From contig CM048845.1 of the NCBI GenBank assembly GCA_026545225.1, positions 107,644,533 through 107,708,532 on the forward strand: a DNA stretch of 64,000 nt, in the 5' to 3' direction. The notes under the pieces were generated by a model. The model did no database searches. It worked only from the letters and a program-made list of their open reading frames with translations, and was not told the origin of the DNA. The stretch comes from Cornus controversa (Eukaryota > Streptophyta > Magnoliopsida > Cornales > Cornaceae). The position numbers were made by a program, and so were the translations under genes. Shown in pieces: positions 39,095-51,750 of the stretch (its first letter is position 1; each line of letters begins with the position of its first letter).

Positions 39095-41400
39095 AGAAAT
39101 TGTACATCCATTGGGGACATTATTGAAATTTTGGACATATTGAGAAACTAAGAGCCCTATTCTGTAACAGAGAACTTGATGGCCCTATTTGGTCTTTGTT
39201 TTTGAAATGTGAAGGGGTAATAGGATGATTTAAAATCGTTATAATAAGAATACTAATAATTTTGAATGAAGTCTAAAAATGATAGTTTTAGAAACATAGA
39301 GCAAGAAGATTTTACAATTTTAGAAACATAGAGCAAGAAGATTTTAGAACATTGAGATAAACAGATAAATTTTGAAAGAGGGAGTCGAATTTGAAAATAT
39401 TTTAAACGGGGAATAAAACTATAGTTTTTCAAACAGGGAGCTACAACGAGGACTTTGCAACTCGGAAATAAAACTATCATTGGATCTCTTTTTTGATAGT
39501 TTATGGGAGAAATTGTATATCCGTGGGGACATTGTTGACATTTTGGGCATATTGAGAAGTTGAGGACCCAATCTGGTCCTTAATTTTGAAATTAGGAGGG
39601 TGTTAAAGGATAACTTTGAATAGGGTGGAAAAGAATGATTTTTAAAAATTGAGGTAAAATGATGATTAGTTGTCATTTCTGAGAGAAATTGTACATCCAT
39701 TAGGGACATTATTGAAATTTTGGGCATATTGAGAAATTGAGAGCCCTATTCTGTAACAGAGAACTTGACGGCCCTATTTGGTCTTTGTTTTTGAAACGTG
39801 TAGGGCTAAAAGGATGATTTAAAAACGTTATAAAAATAATATTATTAATTTTGAATGGGGTCTAAGAAAGATATTTTTAAAAACATAGAGCAAGAAGATT
39901 TTGGAACATTGAGATAAACAGATAAATTTTGAAAGAGGGAGTCGAATTTGAAGATATTTTAAACGGGGAATAAAACTATAGTTTTTCAAACAGGGAGCTA
40001 CAACGAGGATTTTTTAACTCGGAATTAAAACTATCATTGGATCTCTTTTTTGATAGTTTATGTGTGAAATTGTATATCTATGGGGACATTGTTGACAGTT
40101 TGGGCATATTGAGAATTTGAGGGTCCAATTGGGTCCTTATTTTTGAAATTAGGAGGGTGTTAAAGGATAAGTTTGAATAGGGTGGTGAAAGAATGATTTT
40201 TAAAAATTGAGAAAAAATGATGATTAGTTGTCGTTTTTGATACATTCATGTGAGAGATTGTACATCCATTGGGGACATTGTTGATAGTTTATAGGAGAAA
40301 TTGTATATCCATGGGGACATTGTTGACATTTTGGGCATATTGAGAAGTTGAGGGCCCAATTTGGTCCTTATTTTTGAAATAAGGAGGGTGTTAAAGGATA
40401 ACTTTGAATAGGGTGGTAAAAGAATGATTTTTAAAAATTGAGGTAAAATGATGATTAGTTGTCATTTATGAGAGAAATTGTACATCCATTGGGGACATTA
40501 TTGAAATTTTGGACTTATTGAGAAATTGAGAGCCCTATTCTGTAATAGAGAACTTGACGGCCCTATTTGGTCTTATTTTTTGAAAAGTGTAGGATGATTT
40601 AAAATCGTTATAATAATAATATTATTAATTTTGAATGGGGTCTAAAAAAGATAGTTTTAAAAACATAGAGCAAGAAAATTTTGGAACATTGAGATAAACA
40701 GATAAATTTTGAAAGAGGGACTCAAATTTGAAGATATTTTAAACGGGGAATAAAACTATAGTTTTCAAACAGGGAGCTACATCGTGGATTTTGCAACTCG
40801 GAATTAAAACTATCATTGGATCTCTTTTTTGATAGTTTATGGGAGAAATTGTACATCCATTGGGGACAATACTGAAATTTTGGACATATTGAGAAATTGA
40901 GAGCCCTATGCTGTAATAGAGAACTTGACGGCCCGATTTGGTCTTTGGTTTTCAAACGTGTAGGGGTAATAGGATGATTTAAAATCATTATAATAATAAT
41001 ATTATTATTTTGGAATGGGGTCTAAAAAAGATAGTTTTAAAAACACAGAGCAAGAAAATTTTGGAACATTGAGATAAACAGATAAATTTTGAAAGAGGGA
41101 GTCGAATTTGAAGATATTTTAAACGGGGAATAAACTATAGTTTTTCAAACAGGGAGCTACAACGAGGATTTTGCAACTCGGAATTAATACTATCATTGGA
41201 TCTCTTTTTTGATAGTTTATGGGAGAGATTGTATATCCATGGGGACATTGTTGAAATTTTGGGCATATTGAGAAGTTGAGGGCCCAATTAGGTCCTTATT
41301 TTTGAAATTAGGAGGGTGTTAAAGTATAACTTTGAATAGGGTGGCAAAAGAATGATTTTTAAAAATTGAGGTAAAATGATGATTAGTTGTCATTTATGAG
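39095..41400. repeat. HOR copy 1
   Basis: Similarity to the other copies starts about 80-100 bp before 39095, where AATTAGGTCC is shared; earlier bases diverge. Its last B subunit has AATTAGGTCC and the ACAACGAGG form. Confidence 0.9.
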
Positions 41401-43706
41401 AGAAATTGTACATCCATTGGGGACATTATTGAAATTTTGGACATATTGAGAAACTAAGAGCCCTATTCTGTAACAGAGAACTTGATGGCCCTATTTGGTC
41501 TTTGTTTTTGAAATGTGAAGGGGTAATAGGATGATTTAAAATCGTTATAATAAGAATACTAATAATTTTGAATGAAGTCTAAAAATGATAGTTTTAGAAA
41601 CATAGAGCAAGAAGATTTTACAATTTTAGAAACATAGAGCAAGAAGATTTTAGAACATTGAGATAAACAGATAAATTTTGAAAGAGGGAGTCGAATTTGA
41701 AAATATTTTAAACGGGGAATAAAACTATAGTTTTTCAAACAGGGAGCTACAACGAGGACTTTGCAACTCGGAAATAAAACTATCATTGGATCTCTTTTTT
41801 GATAGTTTATGGGAGAAATTGTATATCCGTGGGGACATTGTTGACATTTTGGGCATATTGAGAAGTTGAGGACCCAATCTGGTCCTTAATTTTGAAATTA
41901 GGAGGGTGTTAAAGGATAACTTTGAATAGGGTGGAAAAGAATGATTTTTAAAAATTGAGGTAAAATGATGATTAGTTGTCATTTCTGAGAGAAATTGTAC
42001 ATCCATTAGGGACATTATTGAAATTTTGGGCATATTGAGAAATTGAGAGCCCTATTCTGTAACAGAGAACTTGACGGCCCTATTTGGTCTTTGTTTTTGA
42101 AACGTGTAGGGCTAAAAGGATGATTTAAAAACGTTATAAAAATAATATTATTAATTTTGAATGGGGTCTAAGAAAGATATTTTTAAAAACATAGAGCAAG
42201 AAGATTTTGGAACATTGAGATAAACAGATAAATTTTGAAAGAGGGAGTCGAATTTGAAGATATTTTAAACGGGGAATAAAACTATAGTTTTTCAAACAGG
42301 GAGCTACAACGAGGATTTTTTAACTCGGAATTAAAACTATCATTGGATCTCTTTTTTGATAGTTTATGTGTGAAATTGTATATCTATGGGGACATTGTTG
42401 ACAGTTTGGGCATATTGAGAATTTGAGGGTCCAATTGGGTCCTTATTTTTGAAATTAGGAGGGTGTTAAAGGATAAGTTTGAATAGGGTGGTGAAAGAAT
42501 GATTTTTAAAAATTGAGAAAAAATGATGATTAGTTGTCGTTTTTGATACATTCATGTGAGAGATTGTACATCCATTGGGGACATTGTTGATAGTTTATAG
42601 GAGAAATTGTATATCCATGGGGACATTGTTGACATTTTGGGCATATTGAGAAGTTGAGGGCCCAATTTGGTCCTTATTTTTGAAATAAGGAGGGTGTTAA
42701 AGGATAACTTTGAATAGGGTGGTAAAAGAATGATTTTTAAAAATTGAGGTAAAATGATGATTAGTTGTCATTTATGAGAGAAATTGTACATCCATTGGGG
42801 ACATTATTGAAATTTTGGACTTATTGAGAAATTGAGAGCCCTATTCTGTAATAGAGAACTTGACGGCCCTATTTGGTCTTATTTTTTGAAAAGTGTAGGA
42901 TGATTTAAAATCGTTATAATAATAATATTATTAATTTTGAATGGGGTCTAAAAAAGATAGTTTTAAAAACATAGAGCAAGAAAATTTTGGAACATTGAGA
43001 TAAACAGATAAATTTTGAAAGAGGGACTCAAATTTGAAGATATTTTAAACGGGGAATAAAACTATAGTTTTCAAACAGGGAGCTACATCGTGGATTTTGC
43101 AACTCGGAATTAAAACTATCATTGGATCTCTTTTTTGATAGTTTATGGGAGAAATTGTACATCCATTGGGGACAATACTGAAATTTTGGACATATTGAGA
43201 AATTGAGAGCCCTATGCTGTAATAGAGAACTTGACGGCCCGATTTGGTCTTTGGTTTTCAAACGTGTAGGGGTAATAGGATGATTTAAAATCATTATAAT
43301 AATAATATTATTATTTTGGAATGGGGTCTAAAAAAGATAGTTTTAAAAACACAGAGCAAGAAAATTTTGGAACATTGAGATAAACAGATAAATTTTGAAA
43401 GAGGGAGTCGAATTTGAAGATATTTTAAACGGGGAATAAACTATAGTTTTTCAAACAGGGAGCTACAACGAGGATTTTGCAACTCGGAATTAATACTATC
43501 ATTGGATCTCTTTTTTGATAGTTTATGGGAGAGATTGTATATCCATGGGGACATTGTTGAAATTTTGGGCATATTGAGAAGTTGAGGGCCCAATTAGGTC
43601 CTTATTTTTGAAATTAGGAGGGTGTTAAAGTATAACTTTGAATAGGGTGGCAAAAGAATGATTTTTAAAAATTGAGGTAAAATGATGATTAGTTGTCATT
43701 TATGAG
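41401..43706. repeat. HOR copy 2
   Basis: It reads as identical to copy 1 throughout. Confidence 0.92.
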
Positions 43707-46012
43707 AGAAATTGTACATCCATTGGGGACATTATTGAAATTTTGGACATATTGAGAAACTAAGAGCCCTATTCTGTAACAGAGAACTTGATGGCCCTAT
43801 TTGGTCTTTGTTTTTGAAATGTGAAGGGGTAATAGGATGATTTAAAATCGTTATAATAAGAATACTAATAATTTTGAATGAAGTCTAAAAATGATAGTTT
43901 TAGAAACATAGAGCAAGAAGATTTTACAATTTTAGAAACATAGAGCAAGAAGATTTTAGAACATTGAGATAAACAGATAAATTTTGAAAGAGGGAGTCGA
44001 ATTTGAAAATATTTTAAACGGGGAATAAAACTATAGTTTTTCAAACAGGGAGCTACAACGAGGACTTTGCAACTCGGAAATAAAACTATCATTGGATCTC
44101 TTTTTTGATAGTTTATGGGAGAAATTGTATATCCGTGGGGACATTGTTGACATTTTGGGCATATTGAGAAGTTGAGGACCCAATCTGGTCCTTAATTTTG
44201 AAATTAGGAGGGTGTTAAAGGATAACTTTGAATAGGGTGGAAAAGAATGATTTTTAAAAATTGAGGTAAAATGATGATTAGTTGTCATTTCTGAGAGAAA
44301 TTGTACATCCATTAGGGACATTATTGAAATTTTGGGCATATTGAGAAATTGAGAGCCCTATTCTGTAACAGAGAACTTGACGGCCCTATTTGGTCTTTGT
44401 TTTTGAAACGTGTAGGGCTAAAAGGATGATTTAAAAACGTTATAAAAATAATATTATTAATTTTGAATGGGGTCTAAGAAAGATATTTTTAAAAACATAG
44501 AGCAAGAAGATTTTGGAACATTGAGATAAACAGATAAATTTTGAAAGAGGGAGTCGAATTTGAAGATATTTTAAACGGGGAATAAAACTATAGTTTTTCA
44601 AACAGGGAGCTACAACGAGGATTTTTTAACTCGGAATTAAAACTATCATTGGATCTCTTTTTTGATAGTTTATGTGTGAAATTGTATATCTATGGGGACA
44701 TTGTTGACAGTTTGGGCATATTGAGAATTTGAGGGTCCAATTGGGTCCTTATTTTTGAAATTAGGAGGGTGTTAAAGGATAAGTTTGAATAGGGTGGTGA
44801 AAGAATGATTTTTAAAAATTGAGAAAAAATGATGATTAGTTGTCGTTTTTGATACATTCATGTGAGAGATTGTACATCCATTGGGGACATTGTTGATAGT
44901 TTATAGGAGAAATTGTATATCCATGGGGACATTGTTGACATTTTGGGCATATTGAGAAGTTGAGGGCCCAATTTGGTCCTTATTTTTGAAATAAGGAGGG
45001 TGTTAAAGGATAACTTTGAATAGGGTGGTAAAAGAATGATTTTTAAAAATTGAGGTAAAATGATGATTAGTTGTCATTTATGAGAGAAATTGTACATCCA
45101 TTGGGGACATTATTGAAATTTTGGACTTATTGAGAAATTGAGAGCCCTATTCTGTAATAGAGAACTTGACGGCCCTATTTGGTCTTATTTTTTGAAAAGT
45201 GTAGGATGATTTAAAATCGTTATAATAATAATATTATTAATTTTGAATGGGGTCTAAAAAAGATAGTTTTAAAAACATAGAGCAAGAAAATTTTGGAACA
45301 TTGAGATAAACAGATAAATTTTGAAAGAGGGACTCAAATTTGAAGATATTTTAAACGGGGAATAAAACTATAGTTTTCAAACAGGGAGCTACATCGTGGA
45401 TTTTGCAACTCGGAATTAAAACTATCATTGGATCTCTTTTTTGATAGTTTATGGGAGAAATTGTACATCCATTGGGGACAATACTGAAATTTTGGACATA
45501 TTGAGAAATTGAGAGCCCTATGCTGTAATAGAGAACTTGACGGCCCGATTTGGTCTTTGGTTTTCAAACGTGTAGGGGTAATAGGATGATTTAAAATCAT
45601 TATAATAATAATATTATTATTTTGGAATGGGGTCTAAAAAAGATAGTTTTAAAAACACAGAGCAAGAAAATTTTGGAACATTGAGATAAACAGATAAATT
45701 TTGAAAGAGGGAGTCGAATTTGAAGATATTTTAAACGGGGAATAAACTATAGTTTTTCAAACAGGGAGCTACAACGAGGATTTTGCAACTCGGAATTAAT
45801 ACTATCATTGGATCTCTTTTTTGATAGTTTATGGGAGAGATTGTATATCCATGGGGACATTGTTGAAATTTTGGGCATATTGAGAAGTTGAGGGCCCAAT
45901 TAGGTCCTTATTTTTGAAATTAGGAGGGTGTTAAAGTATAACTTTGAATAGGGTGGCAAAAGAATGATTTTTAAAAATTGAGGTAAAATGATGATTAGTT
46001 GTCATTTATGAG
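43707..46012. repeat. HOR copy 3
   Basis: It reads as identical to copies 1 and 2. Confidence 0.92.
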
Positions 46013-48317
46013 AGAAATTGTACATCCATTGGGGACATTATTGAAATTTTGGACATATTGAGAAACTAAGAGCCCTATTCTGTAACAGAGAACTTGATGG
46101 CCCTATTTGGTCTTTGTTTTTGAAATGTGAAGGGGTAATAGGATGATTTAAAATCGTTATAATAAGAATACTAATAATTTTGAATGAAGTCTAAAAATGA
46201 TAGTTTTAGAAACATAGAGCAAGAAGATTTTACAATTTTAGAAACATAGAGCAAGAAGATTTTAGAACATTGAGATAAACAGATAAATTTTGAAAGAGGG
46301 AGTCGAATTTGAAAATATTTTAAACGGGGAATAAAACTATAGTTTTTCAAACAGGGAGCTACAACGAGGACTTTGCAACTCGGAAATAAAACTATCATTG
46401 GATCTCTTTTTTGATAGTTTATGGGAGAAATTGTATATCCGTGGGGACATTGTTGACATTTTGGGCATATTGAGAAGTTGAGGACCCAATCTGGTCCTTA
46501 ATTTTGAAATTAGGAGGGTGTTAAAGGATAACTTTGAATAGGGTGGAAAAGAATGATTTTTAAAAATTGAGGTAAAATGATGATTAGTTGTCATTTCTGA
46601 GAGAAATTGTACATCCATTAGGGACATTATTGAAATTTTGGGCATATTGAGAAATTGAGAGCCCTATTCTGTAACAGAGAACTTGACGGCCCTATTTGGT
46701 CTTTGTTTTTGAAACGTGTAGGGCTAAAAGGATGATTTAAAAACGTTATAAAAATAATATTATTAATTTTGAATGGGGTCTAAGAAAGATATTTTTAAAA
46801 ACATAGAGCAAGAAGATTTTGGAACATTGAGATAAACAGATAAATTTTGAAAGAGGGAGTCGAATTTGAAGATATTTTAAACGGGGAATAAAACTATAGT
46901 TTTTCAAACAGGGAGCTACAACGAGGATTTTTTAACTCGGAATTAAAACTATCATTGGATCTCTTTTTTGATAGTTTATGTGTGAAATTGTATATCTATG
47001 GGGACATTGTTGACAGTTTGGGCATATTGAGAATTTGAGGGTCCAATTGGGTCCTTATTTTTGAAATTAGGAGGGTGTTAAAGGATAAGTTTGAATAGGG
47101 TGGTGAAAGAATGATTTTTAAAAATTGAGAAAAAATGATGATTAGTTGTCGTTTTTGATACATTCATGTGAGAGATTGTACATCCATTGGGGACATTGTT
47201 GATAGTTTATAGGAGAAATTGTATATCCATGGGGACATTGTTGACATTTTGGGCATATTGAGAAGTTGAGGGCCCAATTTGGTCCTTATTTTTGAAATAA
47301 GGAGGGTGTTAAAGGATAACTTTGAATAGGGTGGTAAAAGAATGATTTTTAAAAATTGAGGTAAAATGATGATTAGTTGTCATTTATGAGAGAAATTGTA
47401 CATCCATTGGGGACATTATTGAAATTTTGGACTTATTGAGAAATTGAGAGCCCTATTCTGTAATAGAGAACTTGACGGCCCTATTTGGTCTTATTTTTTG
47501 AAAAGTGTAGGATGATTTAAAATCGTTATAATAATAATATTATTAATTTTGAATGGGGTCTAAAAAAGATAGTTTTAAAAACATAGAGCAAGAAAATTTT
47601 GGAACATTGAGATAAACAGATAAATTTTGAAAGAGGGACTCAAATTTGAAGATATTTTAAACGGGGAATAAAACTATAGTTTTCAAACAGGGAGCTACAT
47701 CGTGGATTTTGCAACTCGGAATTAAAACTATCATTGGATCTCTTTTTTGATAGTTTATGGGAGAAATTGTACATCCATTGGGGACAATACTGAAATTTTG
47801 GACATATTGAGAAATTGAGAGCCCTATGCTGTAATAGAGAACTTGACGGCCCGATTTGGTCTTTGGTTTTCAAACGTGTAGGGGTAATAGGATGATTTAA
47901 AATCATTATAATAATAATATTATTATTTTGGAATGGGGTCTAAAAAAGATAGTTTTAAAAACACAGAGCAAGAAAATTTTGGAACATTGAGATAAACAGA
48001 TAAATTTTGAAAGAGGGAGTCGAATTTGAAGATATTTTAAACGGGGAATAAACTATAGTTTTTCAAACAGGAGCTACACCGAGGATTTTGCAACTCGGAA
48101 TTAATACTATCATTGGATCTCTTTTTTGATAGTTTATGGGAGAGATTGTATATCCATGGGGACATTGTTGAAATTTTGGGCATATTGAGAAGTTGAGGGC
48201 CCAATTTGGTCCTTATTTTTGAAATTAGGAGGGTGTTAAAGTATAACTTTGAATAGGGTGGCAAAAGAATGATTTTTAAAAATTGAGGTAAAATGATGAT
48301 TAGTTGTCATTTATGAG
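46013..48317. repeat. HOR copy 4
   Basis: It is one base shorter. Near 48068 it has CAGGAGCTACACC in place of CAGGGAGCTACAACG, and at about 48210 AATTTGGTCC in place of AATTAGGTCC. It shares these with copy 5. Confidence 0.92.
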
Positions 48318-50622
48318 AGAAATTGTACATCCATTGGGGACATTATTGAAATTTTGGACATATTGAGAAACTAAGAGCCCTATTCTGTAACAGAGAACTT
48401 GATGGCCCTATTTGGTCTTTGTTTTTGAAATGTGAAGGGGTAATAGGATGATTTAAAATCGTTATAATAAGAATACTATTAATTTTGAATGAAGTCTAAA
48501 AATGATAGTTTTAGAAACATAGAGCAAGAAGATTTTACAATTTTAGAAACATAGAGCAAGAAGATTTTAGAACATTGAGATAAACAGATAAATTTTGAAA
48601 GAGGGAGTCGAATTTGAAAATATTTTAAACGGGGAATAAAACTATAGTTTTTCAAACAGGGAGCTACAACGAGGACTTTGCAACTCGGAAATAAAACTAT
48701 CATTGGATCTCTTTTTTGATAGTTTATGGGAGAAATTGTATATCCGTGGGGACATTGTTGACATTTTGGGCATATTGAGAAGTTGAGGACCCAATCTGGT
48801 CCTTAATTTTGAAATTAGGAGGGTGTTAAAGGATAACTTTGAATAGGGTGGAAAAGAATGATTTTTAAAAATTGAGGTAAAATGATGATTAGTTGTCATT
48901 TCTGAGAGAAATTGTACATCCATTAGGGACATTATTGAAATTTTGGGCATATTGAGAAATTGAGAGCCCTATTCTGTAACAGAGAACTTGACGGCCCTAT
49001 TTGGTCTTTGTTTTTGAAACGTGTAGGGCTAAAAGGATGATTTAAAAACGTTATAAAAATAATATTATTAATTTTGAATGGGGTCTAAGAAAGATATTTT
49101 TAAAAACATAGAGCAAGAAGATTTTGGAACATTGAGATAAACAGATAAATTTTGAAAGAGGGAGTCGAATTTGAAGATATTTTAAACGGGGAATAAAACT
49201 ATAGTTTTTCAAACAGGGAGCTACAACGAGGATTTTTTAACTCGGAATTAAAACTATCATTGGATCTCTTTTTTGATAGTTTATGTGTGAAATTGTATAT
49301 CTATGGGGACATTGTTGACAGTTTGGGCATATTGAGAATTTGAGGGTCCAATTGGGTCCTTATTTTTGAAATTAGGAGGGTGTTAAAGGATAAGTTTGAA
49401 TAGGGTGGTGAAAGAATGATTTTTAAAAATTGAGAAAAAATGATGATTAGTTGTCGTTTTTGATACATTCATGTGAGAGATTGTACATCCATTGGGGACA
49501 TTGTTGATAGTTTATAGGAGAAATTGTATATCCATGGGGACATTGTTGACATTTTGGGCATATTGAGAAGTTGAGGGCCCAATTTGGTCCTTATTTTTGA
49601 AATAAGGAGGGTGTTAAAGGATAACTTTGAATAGGGTGGTAAAAGAATGATTTTTAAAAATTGAGGTAAAATGATGATTAGTTGTCATTTATGAGAGAAA
49701 TTGTACATCCATTGGGGACATTATTGAAATTTTGGACTTATTGAGAAATTGAGAGCCCTATTCTGTAATAGAGAACTTGACGGCCCTATTTGGTCTTATT
49801 TTTTGAAAAGTGTAGGATGATTTAAAATCGTTATAATAATAATATTATTAATTTTGAATGGGGTCTAAAAAAGATAGTTTTAAAAACATAGAGCAAGAAA
49901 ATTTTGGAACATTGAGATAAACAGATAAATTTTGAAAGAGGGACTCAAATTTGAAGATATTTTAAACGGGGAATAAAACTATAGTTTTCAAACAGGGAGC
50001 TACATCGTGGATTTTGCAACTCGGAATTAAAACTATCATTGGATCTCTTTTTTGATAGTTTATGGGAGAAATTGTACATCCATTGGGGACAATACTGAAA
50101 TTTTGGACATATTGAGAAATTGAGAGCCCTATGCTGTAATAGAGAACTTGACGGCCCGATTTGGTCTTTGGTTTTCAAACGTGTAGGGGTAATAGGATGA
50201 TTTAAAATCATTATAATAATAATATTATTATTTTGGAATGGGGTCTAAAAAAGATAGTTTTAAAAACACAGAGCAAGAAAATTTTGGAACATTGAGATAA
50301 ACAGATAAATTTTGAAAGAGGGAGTCGAATTTGAAGATATTTTAAACGGGGAATAAACTATAGTTTTTCAAACAGGAGCTACACCGAGGATTTTGCAACT
50401 CGGAATTAATACTATCATTGGATCTCTTTTTTGATAGTTTATGGGAGAGATTGTATATCCATGGGGACATTGTTGAAATTTTGGGCATATTGAGAAGTTG
50501 AGGGCCCAATTTGGTCCTTATTTTTGAAATTAGGAGGGTGTTAAAGTATAACTTTGAATAGGGTGGCAAAAGAATGATTTTTAAAAATTGAGGTAAAATG
50601 ATGATTAGTTGTCATTTATGAG
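48318..50622. repeat. HOR copy 5
   Basis: It carries the copy 4 variants in its last B subunit, plus a private CTATTAATTTT in place of CTAATAATTTT at about 48476. Confidence 0.92.
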
Positions 50623-51750
50623 AGAAATTGTACATCCATTGGGGACATTATTGAAATTTTGGACATATTGAGAAACTAAGAGCCCTATTCTGTAACAGAG
50701 AACTTGATGGCCCTATTTGGTCTTTGTTTTTGAAATGTGAAGGGGTAATAGGATGATTTAAAATCGTTATAATAAGAATACTAATAATTTTGAATGAAGT
50801 CTAAAAATGATAGTTTTAGAAACATAGAGCAAGAAGATTTTACAATTTTAGAAACATAGAGCAAGAAGATTTTAGAACATTGAGATAAACAGATAAATTT
50901 TGAAAGAGGGAGTCGAATTTGAAAATATTTTAAACGGGGAATAAAACTATAGTTTTTCAAACAGGGAGCTACAACGAGGACTTTGCAACTCGGAAATAAA
51001 ACTATCATTGGATCTCTTTTTTGATAGTTTATGGGAGAAATTGTATATCCGTGGGGACATTGTTGACATTTTGGGCATATTGAGAAGTTGAGGACCCAAT
51101 CTGGTCCTTAATTTTGAAATTAGGAGGGTGTTAAAGGATAACTTTGAATAGGGTGGAAAAGAATGATTTTTAAAAATTGAGGTAAAATGATGATTAGTTG
51201 TCATTTCTGAGAGAAATTGTACATCCATTAGGGACATTATTGAAATTTTGGGCATATTGAGAAATTGAGAGCCCTATTCTGTAACAGAGAACTTGACGGC
51301 CCTATTTGGTCTTTGTTTTTGAAACGTGTAGGGCTAAAAGGATGATTTAAAAACGTTATAAAAATAATATTATTAATTTTGAATGGGGTCTAAGAAAGAT
51401 ATTTTTAAAAACATAGAGCAAGAAGATTTTGGAACATTGAGATAAACAGATAAATTTTGAAAGAGGGAGTCGAATTTGAAGATATTTTAAACGGGGAATA
51501 AACTACAGTTTTTCAAACAGGAGCTACACCGAGGATTTTGCAACTCGGAATTAATACTATCATTGGATCTCTTTTTTGATAGTTTATGGGAGAGATTGTA
51601 TATCCATGGGGACATTGTTGAAATTTTGGGCATATTGAGAAGTTGAGGGCCCAATTTGGTCCTTATTTTTGAAATTAGGAGGGTGTTAAAGTATAACTTT
51701 GAATAGGGTGGCAAAAGAATGATTTTTAAAAATGAGGTAAAATGATGATT
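50623..51750. repeat. HOR copy 6, internally deleted
   Basis: The unit runs normally to about 51430-51490, then jumps to the sequence normally found about 1145 bp further on (the CAGGAGCTACACC subunit). The switch lies inside two homologous A subunits, as expected from out-of-register exchange. It ends at the switch to the TTGTGATTTTTGATAC variant. Confidence 0.88.

Larger units (their letters stand above)
39095..51750. repeat. 2306-bp higher-order repeat array, five full copies plus one deleted copy
   Basis: Each unit holds nine subunits in the order A-B-A-B-b-B-A-A-B, where b is a very short B. Unit starts (GAGAAATTGTACATCC before the AACTAAGAGCCC variant) are at 39095, 41401, 43707, 46013, 48318 and 50623, giving lengths of 2306, 2306, 2306, 2305 and 2305. 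A 32-bp internal duplication (GAAACATAGAGCAAGAAG twice, at about 39290 and 39322 in copy 1) marks every copy. Copies 1-3 read as identical. The flanks on both sides (about 38270 and 51755) share the TTGTGATTTTTGATAC variant, as if the array expanded between them. Confidence 0.95.
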
